50,906 nt of DNA from Liquorilactobacillus satsumensis DSM 16230 = JCM 12392 (GCF_001435195.1 NZ_AZFQ01000055.1:108120-159025), one strand, 5' to 3'; counted from the first letter of the stretch, positions 26,488-34,872 are shown. Program-made: numbers and translations. Notes: generated by a model from the sequence alone, not told the origin.

Positions 26488-28944
26488 ATGGATAAGAGTA
26501 AAAGACAGCAAAACGAACAGACAGTTAAAACAGCACGCTATCACCCTGATTATCAAACAGGATTAAGTCACGCCATGGTGGAGTCGCGTTTTGCTGAAGG
26601 GGCAGTTAATCAGACTGTTGATAGTGACTTTAAAACGAACCGACAGATTATTATAGATAACACCTTTACTTACTTTAACCTGATTTTTTTGGTTTTAGCA
26701 GTTCTTTTAGTAGTAGTCGATTCATTCAAGAACTTGACTTTTCTTCCGGTAGTGATTGCCAATACGGTGATCGGAATTGTACAAGAAATCCATGCTAAGA
26801 AAGTTTTGAATAATCTGAGTGTGATGAACGCGGCTACAGTGACAACCATTAGAAACGGAGAAGAGAAAACGACACCGTTTGAGGAATTGGTTCTTGACGA
26901 TATTGTAATTCTTAAGACGGATGATCAGATTCCTGCGGATGCGGTGGTGGTAAAAGGACAGGTTCAGGTCAACGAATCCTTGTTAACCGGAGAGTCTGAT
27001 GAGATTACCAAGAAAGAAAACGATGATTTACTTTCCGGCAGTTTTATCGTTGCAGGAAAATGCTATGCGCGGTTAGATAAGGTAGGTAACGACGCCTATA
27101 TTTCGAAGTTAACGTTAAAGGCAAAGGCCATGGGACATGATGAACAGTCCAAGATGATTAAGTCCTTGAATAAGTTAATCAAATGGGTCGGAATTATTAT
27201 TATTCCTGTAGGACTTATTTTGTTTTTCCAAAATATACTTCTTAATCATGAATCTTTAGAAAATAGTGTTATTTCAATGGAAGCTGCATTAATTGGGATG
27301 ATTCCAGAAGGCTTGTATCTGCTGACAACCATTGCGCTAGCTCTGAGTGCAACTCGGTTAGCGCGGAGGCAGGTGATGCTGCACGACATGAAGAGCGTTG
27401 AGACCTTAGCAAGGGTTAATGTCCTATGCTTAGACAAAACGGGCACGATTACTGAAAATGAAATGGCAGTCCAGAAAGTAATTCCAGCCGCTGGTTACCA
27501 AGAAAAAGGACAGGTTGTTCCCATAGAAACGTTGATTGGAGATTTTGCAGCTGCCATGCCAGGTGACAACGCAACAATGAAGGCAATTAAGCATTATTTT
27601 ACTAAAACAAGCGGCCGGCAAGCTCAAAGTAAAGTTCCTTTCTCCTCAGTACAAAAGTTTAGCGGTGTTAGTTTTGCTGACCAAACTTATGTATTGGGAG
27701 CGCCTGAAATGGTTTTACGTGCCAAATTTGACAGTTATCAGCCAGAATTTATTAATTATACGCAAAAGGGCTATCGTGTTCTTGTTTTTGGAGAGTATCC
27801 CAAGGAGCTACTTAAGCCTGTCTTAACAGCAGAAGTAAGACCTTTAGGTTACATTTTGATTGCTAATCCGGTGCGTAAGGAAGCTCGCAAAACATTTGCA
27901 TATTTTGAAAAACAAGGCGTTGCCCTCAAAGTAATTTCTGGAGATAATCCGCTCACAGTTTCGCATGTTGCAACAGAGGCCGGAATTGCAGCTGCAGATA
28001 GATATATTGATGCCTCAAGGTTAACCCCGGAGCAATATCCTGCTGCCGTTAAAAATTATACAATTTTTGGACGTGTCAGACCTGAACAAAAGAAACAGTT
28101 TATTCAGCTGCTGAAAAAACAGGGGAGTACGGTTGCAATGACGGGTGATGGGGTAAATGACATTCTTGCGATGAAGGAAGCTGACTGCAGTATTGCGATG
28201 GCCTCCGGAAATAGTGCTGCAATGCAGGCTTCTCAAGTGGTGCTGCTAGATTCAGACTTTTCAAAGATGCCAGAAGTAGTTTTTGAGGGAAGACGGGTAG
28301 TCAATAATATTGAACGTTCTGCCGGTTTATTCCTAGTGAAAAATATTTTTTCGTTGTTGATGGCAGTCTTGGCGATGCTTTTAACCGTCTCTTACCCCTT
28401 GCAGCCAACGCAAATAACGTTGATTAGTGCTTTTACAATCGGATTGCCTTCATTTTTACTAGCATTGGAAGATAATCGAAAACGTATCAGGGGCAACTTC
28501 ATTATAAATATTCTTAGTCGTTCGATTCCGGGTGGAATAACGGATTTGTTAGTAGTAGGCGCGCTCGTTATTTGCGGAATAATCCTCGATTTACACAAAG
28601 CCGATGTATCAACCGCAGCAACAATGCTCTTGATCGCAGTTGGGTTTATGGTATTGTTCAAAATTAGTCAACCCTTGAACAAGTTCAGAGTAGGTGTGAT
28701 TGCAGCGAGTTTTGTGTGCACTGTTGTAGCTGCACTATTGTTTAACAATCTGTTTTCGCTCACGGCAATTTCTCCGATTTCAATTCTGTTGTTAATAATT
28801 TTATTTTTTGCCGCTGACTCTGTCTTTCGCTATTTAACTAAGGCAGTTGAAAGAGCAAGAGAAGCGTTACTGCAGCGAAGCGGACAAGAGCATCATCTTA
28901 GTTTTAAGGAGATATGGCAGTATTTAAAAAAGAAAAAAGCATAG
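26488..28944 (+). CDS. Cation-transporting P-type ATPase (P2-like)
   Basis: An 818-residue pump with all catalytic motifs: LTGESDEI in the actuator domain (about residue 167), PEGL in TM4 (GMIPEGLYLLTTIALALS), the phosphorylated Asp in CLDKTGTITENE (about 316), and TGDGVNDILAMKEADCSIAMASG in the hinge (about 552). PEGL suggests a P2-type calcium, sodium/potassium or magnesium pump and excludes the CPx heavy-metal pumps. The ion cannot be named. The protein is somewhat short and lacks metal-binding N-terminal domains. The ATG at 26488 lies 8 bases after GAGGGG; the ATG at 26484 opens only a three-codon frame. Confidence 0.9.
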   Translation: MDKSKRQQNEQTVKTARYHPDYQTGLSHAMVESRFAEGAVNQTVDSDFKTNRQIIIDNTFTYFNLIFLVLAVLLVVVDSFKNLTFLPVVIANTVIGIVQEIHAKKVLNNLSVMNAATVTTIRNGEEKTTPFEELVLDDIVILKTDDQIPADAVVVKGQVQVNESLLTGESDEITKKENDDLLSGSFIVAGKCYARLDKVGNDAYISKLTLKAKAMGHDEQSKMIKSLNKLIKWVGIIIIPVGLILFFQNILLNHESLENSVISMEAALIGMIPEGLYLLTTIALALSATRLARRQVMLHDMKSVETLARVNVLCLDKTGTITENEMAVQKVIPAAGYQEKGQVVPIETLIGDFAAAMPGDNATMKAIKHYFTKTSGRQAQSKVPFSSVQKFSGVSFADQTYVLGAPEMVLRAKFDSYQPEFINYTQKGYRVLVFGEYPKELLKPVLTAEVRPLGYILIANPVRKEARKTFAYFEKQGVALKVISGDNPLTVSHVATEAGIAAADRYIDASRLTPEQYPAAVKNYTIFGRVRPEQKKQFIQLLKKQGSTVAMTGDGVNDILAMKEADCSIAMASGNSAAMQASQVVLLDSDFSKMPEVVFEGRRVVNNIERSAGLFLVKNIFSLLMAVLAMLLTVSYPLQPTQITLISAFTIGLPSFLLALEDNRKRIRGNFIINILSRSIPGGITDLLVVGALVICGIILDLHKADVSTAATMLLIAVGFMVLFKISQPLNKFRVGVIAASFVCTVVAALLFNNLFSLTAISPISILLLIILFFAADSVFRYLTKAVERAREALLQRSGQEHHLSFKEIWQYLKKKKA

Positions 28945-29362
28945 TGTAATTTTGAGTTTGGGACAAAAGTCGCGAACTCTTTTTTGCTTTCCAAACAGCT
29001 AGTGCTGAGACATGAACCAAAAGCCAACTAAATGCCTTTTTTCACTCTCAATATTTCGCGGGAAATTTTGCAAAATAAGTAAAATTAGATTTGGGCCTAG
29101 TGAGCGTTTAACTACGGTACTAGTAGCAAGTCTTTTTTATTTAGGCTGAAAAGATCACAGATGGCAGGGAAAAATTAGAAGCAGATAGTTGAAAAACTTA
29201 CGGGTACAGTAGCTGACATAATGTTAATTTTTAAAGTGCTAAAAAGTTAATGTTATATTTGAGAGTTGATGTGAAAAAACAAAGAATTTTATGAACTAGG
29301 TATACCATCTTAGTTATAATGTACTAATTATCTATGGTATCTCTCATCACAATTCCCGATAG
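28945..29362. other. Intergenic region, accessory in character
   Basis: Holds the ATPase terminator with repeat family 2 and an imperfect inverted repeat at about 29306-29355 (GGTATACCAT ... ATGGTATCTC). No gene recognised. Confidence 0.4.
28952..29013 (+). repeat. Repeat family 2, copy 1, including ATPase terminator
   Basis: GAGTTTGGGACAAAAGTCGC, then GAACTC and a T run form a terminator hairpin (28952-28985). This stretch and the following TTTCCAAACAGCTAGTGCTG recur in inverted orientation at 33404-33471, downstream of the aminotransferase gene. Confidence 0.8.
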
Positions 29363-29635
29363 TTCGCGGGTTCTTTCCTCACAGTTGATTGGTATCAATT
29401 AGTGGGTGTGCGTAAAGCCTTGGAGTATCAGGAATTGTTTAGAGGGTTACCACAGTATATTTTTGCTGGGATAATGATGTATTTAACAGGACATTCGTTT
29501 CCAACCTGTAGCTCTGACAATCAGATTAGAGCGTTAGTGGGTGTGCTATTTTAGATTATGATTAACGCCGCACTAAATTCACCGGGAGTTATTTTTGTGG
29601 AGAAGACACACTTTTTTGAGAAAATAATTGATTAA
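29363..29635 (+). pseudogene. C-terminal remnant of a polysaccharide flippase (Wzx-like)
   Basis: A 91-codon frame with no start, interrupted by one TAG (29552-29554). It reads KALEYQELFRGLPQYIFAGI, then MMYLTGHSF, IRALVGVLF, stop, IMINAALNSPGVIFVE and KTHFFEKIID. The RELFKGLPKY-FAG-type stretch, a following hydrophobic pair and a charged tail fit the C-terminus of oligosaccharide repeat-unit transporters. The N-terminal three quarters are absent. Family assignment is by eye and uncertain; that it is a remnant is clearer. Confidence 0.5.
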
Positions 29636-29679
29636 ATAAGCATGTGCTGAAAAATAGGTCTCAGGTGATACTAAAATGC

Positions 29680-29778
29680 AAAAAAATAAGCCTCACTCAA
29701 TTAAGAGATGAGGCCACAGAAGTGTTGTGCGAATAAGAGACTATTATTAATCCAATTAAGAATAATAGTTCCTGGTTC
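29680..29778 (-). ncRNA. Candidate small RNA with own promoter and terminator
   Basis: On the minus strand TTGAAT (29813-29808), a 17-base spacer and TGT-TATATT (29790-29785) form a near-ideal extended -10 promoter. About 97 bases on, GCCTCA and TGAGGC form a hairpin that runs into seven T (29714-29680). The predicted transcript has one further 9-pair hairpin, ACTATTATT/AATAATAGT (about 29740-29769). The loops of both hairpins carry CTTAATTG. No open reading frame starts in it. It lies between the flippase remnant and the PlcR-like gene. Confidence 0.6.
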
Positions 29779-29939
29779 TCAATTAATATAACATGAAGAA
29801 CAGGGGGATTCAACCCCTTTTACTTAAATTGAACTACAATTATAATTGATATTTGGTCTTAAAAAAACATTTTTCTTATATAAAATTCGCAAAAGTATCT
29901 GATTAATTGTTAGGCTGCCATACAGCAAACGGGAACACT

Positions 29940-30788
29940 TTAAAGAATATTTTGTTGTTCCAAATGTTCCTGGGCTTTTTGAAGGACAAGCTTGTCACCG
30001 AGAAAGTCTGCAAAGGACCACGCTTTGATCATGTACGCGAGAGCTTCTTGTGTCCAACTATCATGCTGATCACGCAGCGTGGTAGCATAGAGGAAATAGA
30101 AGGAGTCCATAAACATAGGGGTATTATGCTTTCTGGCGAATTTAATGGCGGTGGTCAAACTTTCTAAGCAGGAACTATAGTTTTCCGTGTTTGAGTAATA
30201 TTTACTGAGATTATCTAACAGCATGAGATACCAAAAAACATTCTTATCGGTGTTGATTTTTGTCAGTAGGGCGGGAAGTTGTTTGAAGTAGAAGGAACTT
30301 TTATCGAGCTCCTTTTTCATTTCATAGGTAACACCTAGCTCACAAATAGCAAGGATCGTATAGATATTGGCTTTATCTGTTGATTCCTGCAAGATTTGAT
30401 TGTAGCCAAAAACGGCATCATCGTAATCTTTTTTAATCCACATCGCAGCTGTAGTTTTTAAAAAGTTAAAATGTGCTTGTTGTTCAGGAACAGTTGTCTT
30501 TTTAATTTTTTTAAGTGTTGCTAATGTGTCTTCAAATTGATAATTCATGAATTGCTTATCAGCAGTATTTAAGAAACGTTGATTTTGAATCTTGGTATTT
30601 GCCACTAAAACATCGTCTAACGACAAAGAAAGTCGATCGAGAATTTTGGCGAGAATCTCACTACTAGGAGTAGTGGAATTGCGCTCCAACGCACTGATGG
30701 TCCCTTGTGTAGTGATATTATCGGCAAGATCTTTTTGGGAGATATGAAGCTTTTTGCGCTGGGTCTTTATAACATTTCCGTCTATCAT
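29940..30788 (-). CDS. PlcR-like quorum-sensing regulator (RRNPP family)
   Basis: A 282-residue regulator, nearly the length of Bacillus cereus PlcR (285). The N-terminal HTH (residues about 4-60, VIKTQRKKLHISQKDLADNI and TISALERNSTTPSSEILAKI) is followed by helical repeats of TPR type (for example FNFLKTTAAMWIKKDYDDAV and SYFKQ-like helices, TENYSSCLESLTTAIKFARK). AAGGTGG lies before the ATG. A small secreted peptide gene starts 68 bases away on the opposite strand, and its C-terminus resembles the PapR pheromone. In B. cereus the PapR heptapeptide binds the TPR domain of PlcR and switches on its regulon. Binding here is inferred. Confidence 0.85.
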   Translation of the reverse strand: MIDGNVIKTQRKKLHISQKDLADNITTQGTISALERNSTTPSSEILAKILDRLSLSLDDVLVANTKIQNQRFLNTADKQFMNYQFEDTLATLKKIKKTTVPEQQAHFNFLKTTAAMWIKKDYDDAVFGYNQILQESTDKANIYTILAICELGVTYEMKKELDKSSFYFKQLPALLTKINTDKNVFWYLMLLDNLSKYYSNTENYSSCLESLTTAIKFARKHNTPMFMDSFYFLYATTLRDQHDSWTQEALAYMIKAWSFADFLGDKLVLQKAQEHLEQQNIL

Positions 30789-30814
30789 TTTAATTCCACC
30801 TTATTTTTTTTAAA

Positions 30815-30829
30815 ATTATATGTTACTAT
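30815..30829. promoter_or_regulatory. Overlapping divergent -10 boxes of regulator and peptide genes
   Basis: Rightwards TGT-TACTAT (30821-30829) is an extended -10 for the peptide gene. Leftwards TATAAT (30820-30815) serves the regulator gene. Both -35 regions are weak. The two -10 elements nearly touch, so transcription of one probably affects the other. Confidence 0.5.
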
Positions 30830-30855
30830 TAGTTAAAAAGGGAGATGAGTATAAA

Positions 30856-31041
30856 TTGAAGAAAAAGTTAATTGGATTGATAGCTTTATCGGCGCTTTCG
30901 AGCGGGCTCATTGTTGACGCTGTTCAGACTACTAATATTGCAAAAGTTGCAACTAATGGTGTTCGGACCGAACAGGCAAATTCACACAGTAACTCAAATA
31001 ATACGGGCACTGTTTTTGCATCGGAATTACCATACCATTAA
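30856..31041 (+). CDS. PapR-like secreted signal peptide precursor
   Basis: A 61-residue precursor with TTG start 6 bases after GATGAG. MKKKLIGLIALSALSSGLIV is a Sec-type signal sequence with likely cleavage after VDA; then a polar stretch rich in Asn and Ser; then the C-terminus FASELPYH. B. cereus PapR is built the same way (Lys-rich start, Sec signal, short polar linker) and ends LASDLPFEY, its active part being a heptapeptide of ADLPFEF/SDLPFEH type. ASELPYH keeps S-D/E-L-P-aromatic and the C-terminal location. The upstream ATG at 30820 lies before the predicted transcript start. No cysteine, double-glycine or bacteriocin feature is seen. Confidence 0.75.
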   Translation: MKKKLIGLIALSALSSGLIVDAVQTTNIAKVATNGVRTEQANSHSNSNNTGTVFASELPYH

Positions 31042-31455
31042 CCCAATGTTAATCTTAATTATACGTTCGCCTCTAATTTTACCATAAGGGTCACTATAAT
31101 CCATAGCCGAAAATTTTAAAAAATATTGTTTCGGTTATCTGGTAAAAACAATTTCTAAGTCTAAATTATATGTATCAATAAATGACATTGTCGTGTTAAT
31201 AAAATGCTCTTTTTAATTGTTGCGCAGTAAAAATAATTAAAGAGAGCGTTTTTTTGTAACTAAATATTCTAAAATTTAGCAGACTAAACTGAATTTTGTT
31301 GGTTATATTAATGAAGCGAAGCAATTGGAAATCAGTATTATTGCGGCTGCACATACACGTTATTCTTGGAATAAGTGGACTTTGCTTTCAAATATTTAGC
31401 GCGCCTTCCTAAGATAAGAGAGTATGATAGAAGGTTTTAAGATTGGAGGACTAAC
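31042..31455. other. Intergenic region after the peptide gene
   Basis: Contains the terminator at 31204-31257 and a start-less open stretch at 31280-31399 (LNFVGYINEAKQLEISIIAA, then AHTRYSWNKWTLLSNI, stop) that looks like gene debris but is not identified. Confidence 0.4.
31204..31257 (+). terminator. Terminator downstream of the peptide gene
   Basis: GCTCTTTTTAATT pairs with AATTAAAGAGAGC, with one mismatch, and seven T follow. It lies 160 bases after the peptide stop, which leaves room for a long 3' untranslated region. Confidence 0.75.
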
Positions 31456-31530
31456 ATGAATGCTATGAATAATTTTGAGTTGATCAGGAAATTTTGAGTA
31501 TCGGACATGCTTATCCACAAAAAATAAGGG
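31456..31530 (+). pseudogene. Start of a broken gene cut by repeat copy E
   Basis: GGAGG precedes ATG; the frame reads MNAMNNFELI and then stops three codons later. Adding one base after ATC restores a sensible frame, QEILSIGHAYPQKI, which runs straight into repeat copy E. So a gene start survives, with a one-base deletion, and the rest has been replaced by the repeat. Not identified. Confidence 0.5.
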
Positions 31531-31655
31531 GGCTGGGCCAAAAGTGAAATTTTAGTCTAGCTCCTTTACTTATTCTGGATAGACGTGTTCCATAAGTCAA
31601 AATTTTTCGGCTAACCTCGAACTACCCAAATTTTACCGACTTATGTCACACTCTC
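31528..31655 (-). repeat. Intergenic repeat family 1, copy E (inverted)
   Basis: Inverted copy: on the minus strand GAGAGTGTGACATAAGTCGG through AATTTTGACTTATGGAACAC to a worn terminator hairpin (GGAGCTAGACTAAAA ... TTTTGGCCCAGCCCC). Confidence 0.85.
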
Positions 31656-31711
31656 TTTTCCTTGAAAAACGGTAATTAAGCAGTCGTGAAAGCAGATTTT
31701 ACTGAATGTTG

Positions 31712-32563
31712 CTACTGGCCAACATAACTATTTTTAAGTGTAAAATTTTTAGAAATATGCACAGTAGGTTTTTGCGTCACGTCAGCACCATAATATTTTT
31801 TGGCGAATTTTGAAAGAGTCCCATCTTTTTTCAAGGCGGCAAGTGCAGTATTAATCTGTTTTTGAAGTTGCTTGTTATTTTTGTTAATGACAATTCCTTC
31901 ACCTGTGCCATCTTCATTAGTAGTAAAGTACATGTTAGGAATAATCTTAAGTCCGCTGTTAGGAACCGCCTTGAGTGCTAATTTCTGGAGGTAATAGTCA
32001 TTCATAATGAAATCGGTCTTACCATTTTTTACATCACGCAGATAGACATCGTTAGTCACATTATCGTAGTTGACAGCTTTTGCACCTAATTGTTCAGCTA
32101 GGCGTTGATAGTTTGTTCCAGATTCGCCTGCGGAGCGTTTCCCCTTGAGGTCAGCCCAACTGTGAATACCTGAATTATCGCTTGCACGAACTACGAGGCT
32201 GTTAAATGAGTGTTTAATGGATGTCGACATCAAGTAGCTCTTTTTACGGGCAGGAGAGATTGCAAAATCATTGATTGCAACTTCTGTTTTACCAGACTTC
32301 ACCGCAGTTAACATCCCGTCAACATTATACTCTTTGAATACTATTTTTTTATGGAGTTTCTTAGCAACTGCCCGGATAACTTCAATATCATAGCCAGTTA
32401 ATTTTTTTGTGTTTGAATCATGATACGAAGTTGGATAAAGTGTTCCTGAAGTTGCGACTGTCAGTGTGTTTTTATGACTGAGACTTTTGGTGCCCAAAAT
32501 AATGAAGCCCAGAATACAGATAACTGCTAGTCCTAAAGAAATCAACCATTTTTTACGTGACAT
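31712..32563 (-). CDS. Amino acid ABC transporter substrate-binding protein
   Basis: A 283-residue family 3 solute-binding protein. An N-terminal hydrophobic segment (WLISLGLAVICILGFIILG) acts as signal or anchor; the Cys in it lacks a good lipobox. The mature part has TVATSGTLYPTSYHD, LTGYDIEVIRAVAKKL, SGKTEVAINDFAISPARKKSYL, WADLKGKRSAGESGTNYQ and GEGIVINKNNKQLQKQINTAL, close to cystine and polar amino acid binders. The ATG at 32563 follows AAGGGGGA. The permease gene is 103 bases upstream on the same strand. Confidence 0.9.
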   Translation of the reverse strand: MSRKKWLISLGLAVICILGFIILGTKSLSHKNTLTVATSGTLYPTSYHDSNTKKLTGYDIEVIRAVAKKLHKKIVFKEYNVDGMLTAVKSGKTEVAINDFAISPARKKSYLMSTSIKHSFNSLVVRASDNSGIHSWADLKGKRSAGESGTNYQRLAEQLGAKAVNYDNVTNDVYLRDVKNGKTDFIMNDYYLQKLALKAVPNSGLKIIPNMYFTTNEDGTGEGIVINKNNKQLQKQINTALAALKKDGTLSKFAKKYYGADVTQKPTVHISKNFTLKNSYVGQ

Positions 32564-32665
32564 TTGTAGTTCCCCCTTGGATTGAAAGATCACTCTTACT
32601 TCTATCATAGCCTTCGGAAAGCGATTCCACAAATGACAAGGCTGTCCTAATTAGAAGTTAACCCT

Positions 32666-33304
32666 TTAATATTGAAAACGATGTTCTGTCCACTGTTCAA
32701 GCAAGCTGAGGACGCAGCAGACTAACCAGTAGATGACTGCAATTACGATATAAATTGTCATGTAGTCTTGACTGGCCCCCGCAACTATTTTGGCTTTCAT
32801 GAACATTTCTGACACGGTAATCATTGCAGCAAGTGAGGTTCCTTTGAACATGTCTAAGAGGACATTTCCCAAGGAAGGCAGGACAATGCGAAAGGCCTGC
32901 GGAAGAATTACATACTGCATTGTTTGAAGGCTTGAAAATCCAAGTGCGCGAGCGGCATCATATTGGGTTTGATTGATTCCAAGGAGGGCTGAGCGGTAAT
33001 ATTCGGCAATAAAAGCACTTGAAACTAGAGTGATTGAGAGAATCGTGGCTGAAATGGCATCCAGATTTGCCCCAAAATAAGTTAAAAACAAAACTACCAA
33101 TGTTGGGACACCCCTAAAAAAAGAGATATAAAAGCGTGCTAAGAGGCTGAGCGCACGGTGCGGGTTTATGCGCAGTAGCATTATAAGAATCCCGACGACA
33201 TTTGAAGTAATAAAACAAGCAACCAAAAGAGTTAGGGATAATGGCAACCCGCTGAGAATCGTGGGAAGTGAACGGAGTGCAAGTGTCGGGTTAAATAGAT
33301 TCAT
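32666..33304 (-). CDS. Amino acid ABC transporter permease (HisM/GlnP type)
   Basis: A 212-residue permease with about five membrane segments. The EAA-type loop is YRSALLGINQTQYDAARALGFSSLQTMQYVILPQAFRIVLPSLGN, split here only for reference; FFRGVPTLVVLFLTYFG is the other family block. AAGGAG precedes the ATG at 33304. It should form a transporter with the binding protein downstream, but no ATP-binding subunit gene is within reach on either side. Confidence 0.9.
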   Translation of the reverse strand: MNLFNPTLALRSLPTILSGLPLSLTLLVACFITSNVVGILIMLLRINPHRALSLLARFYISFFRGVPTLVVLFLTYFGANLDAISATILSITLVSSAFIAEYYRSALLGINQTQYDAARALGFSSLQTMQYVILPQAFRIVLPSLGNVLLDMFKGTSLAAMITVSEMFMKAKIVAGASQDYMTIYIVIAVIYWLVCCVLSLLEQWTEHRFQY

Positions 33305-33403
33305 GTTAAATTGCTCCTTATATGAGAAATCTTTTTTGAATTGACTTTCTATTATGACTATCATAGCGCTAAACTAGTGAAATTTCTTAAGGAAAAGGCT
33401 GTT

Positions 33404-33471
33404 TCAGCACTAGCTGCTTGGAAACAAAGGACACAACAAAAGAGTTCGCGACTTTTGTCCCAAACTCTTAC
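33404..33471 (-). repeat. Repeat family 2, copy 2, including aminotransferase terminator
   Basis: On the minus strand GAGTTTGGGACAAAAGTCGC-GAACTC and TTTTGTTG form a terminator hairpin, followed by TTTCCAAGCAGCTAGTGCTG. This repeats 28952-29013. It lies where the leftward aminotransferase transcript should end. Confidence 0.8.
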
Positions 33472-33490
33472 TATTCATGCTGATGGATGA

Positions 33491-33606
33491 GGTGTTTCAT
33501 AAGTCAAAATTTTCCGGTCAACTCCGAATTACTCACCTTAAAATACGCACGATGTTTGTAATTTCAAGATAACATTCAATATTTACCGACGTGTGCCACA
33601 CTCTAC
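33491..33606 (-). repeat. Intergenic repeat family 1, copy F (inverted, diverged)
   Basis: On the minus strand AGAGTGTGGCACACGTCGGT through GAGTAATTCGGAGTTGACCG to AATTTTGACTTATGAAACAC. No terminator palindrome at its end; repeat family 2 is next to it instead. Confidence 0.8.
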
Positions 33607-33672
33607 CTCAATTTTATTTTGTAAGTTAGTTTAAAACTTGAAACCTGCCAGCAAGAGGCATGTTCAGACTAA

Positions 33673-34725
33673 CTAGCGGACCTTAGCTGCCACCACTTCT
33701 TGTACCCAACCTTGGGGTGCAGGGCGATCTCCCAACTGGATCCCGACTAAAGCGTCATAAAGTTTTTTGGTTACAGGGCCGGGTTCAGTTTCGCTATAAA
33801 AGACATGCTTCTTATCTTGATAGGTAAGGGAACCAACCGGAGAAATGACAGCTGCAGTTCCCATCGCCCCAGCTTCTGAAAATTTAGCTAATTCACTAAC
33901 TTTAAGTTGAGTCTCTTCAGGATGCAGACCTAATTCCTTAGCAATTTCCAAGATGGATTTTTTAGTGATAGACGGCAAGATTGAATTTGATTTAGGGGTT
34001 AAGAATTGGCCATCTTTGGTGATGCCATAGAAGTTCGCACCGCCAAATTCATCAATATATTTATGTTCGCGTGGATCTAAGTAAAGACAATCTGCAAATC
34101 CGGCCTTCTTTGCCAAGATTGAAGGAAACAAACTCCCGGCGTAGTTTCCGGCAGTTTTGGCTTGACCAGTTCCAGCGTAAGCGGCACGGTCATATTTGCT
34201 AACTACATATGGCATTGGAACTAATCCTTTAACATAAGCGCCAACTGGAGTGGCATAGATATGGAACTGATATTCTTCCGAAGGTGCAACACCGACAAGC
34301 GGTTGGGTTCCGATCATAAAAGGTCGAATGTAAAGTGCACCGCCTGTTCCATAGGGTGGGACAAATTCTTGATTAGCTTTGACGACAGCTTTAACAGTTG
34401 CAACAAACTTTTCCTCAGGATAGGGTTCCATGAGTAATCTTTTAGCAGAGTTTACAAATCGCTTAGCGTTCATGTCGGGGCGAAAAAGGTTGATTCCGCC
34501 ATCTTTACGGCGATATGCCTTCATACCTTCAAAAACTTCTTGCCCATAGTGAAGATCTTCGGCAGCTTCTGATAAAGTTAAGGTGGAAGCAGTGGTTAGT
34601 CCACCATTTTGCCAGTTACCATCTTTAAAGTCTTCATGGTAGCTGTAGGGCAAATCCCGGTATGAAAATCCTAAATTAGACCAATCGAGGTCCGCTACAT
34701 TTTGCTTTTTACTTTCTTTTGTCAT
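33673..34725 (-). CDS. bcaT: Branched-chain amino acid aminotransferase
   Basis: A 350-residue fold-type IV PLP enzyme of BCAT family II. LHYGQEVFEGMKAYRRKDG, RLLMEPYPEEKFV, RPFMIGTQPLVGV, the PLP lysine in AKTAGNYAGSLFPS, and YLDPREHKYIDEFGGANFYGI are diagnostic. It interconverts Leu, Ile, Val and their 2-oxo acids. AAAAGGAGCG precedes the ATG. A T-box leader lies upstream, and the leucine operon begins 2.3 kb away on the other strand. Here it would catalyse the last step of leucine synthesis. Confidence 0.95.
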   Translation of the reverse strand: MTKESKKQNVADLDWSNLGFSYRDLPYSYHEDFKDGNWQNGGLTTASTLTLSEAAEDLHYGQEVFEGMKAYRRKDGGINLFRPDMNAKRFVNSAKRLLMEPYPEEKFVATVKAVVKANQEFVPPYGTGGALYIRPFMIGTQPLVGVAPSEEYQFHIYATPVGAYVKGLVPMPYVVSKYDRAAYAGTGQAKTAGNYAGSLFPSILAKKAGFADCLYLDPREHKYIDEFGGANFYGITKDGQFLTPKSNSILPSITKKSILEIAKELGLHPEETQLKVSELAKFSEAGAMGTAAVISPVGSLTYQDKKHVFYSETEPGPVTKKLYDALVGIQLGDRPAPQGWVQEVVAAKVR

Positions 34726-34872
34726 TTCAAAAACGCTCCTTTTTGATTTTCGAACTAGCTACGTGTATCCCGCAATGTGAAATTTAAATTAGTTTTACAG
34801 AAAGTATTCTGCGTAAGTTGTAACACCTCCTAGAATTTGAATGCGAAAACTCATAACCCGCTAGGCAAGATT

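Noticed and set aside
29640-29830. Fst/Ldr-type toxin paired with the small RNA
   Set aside because: No short hydrophobic frame with a charged tail was found on the opposite strand within reach of the shared terminator.
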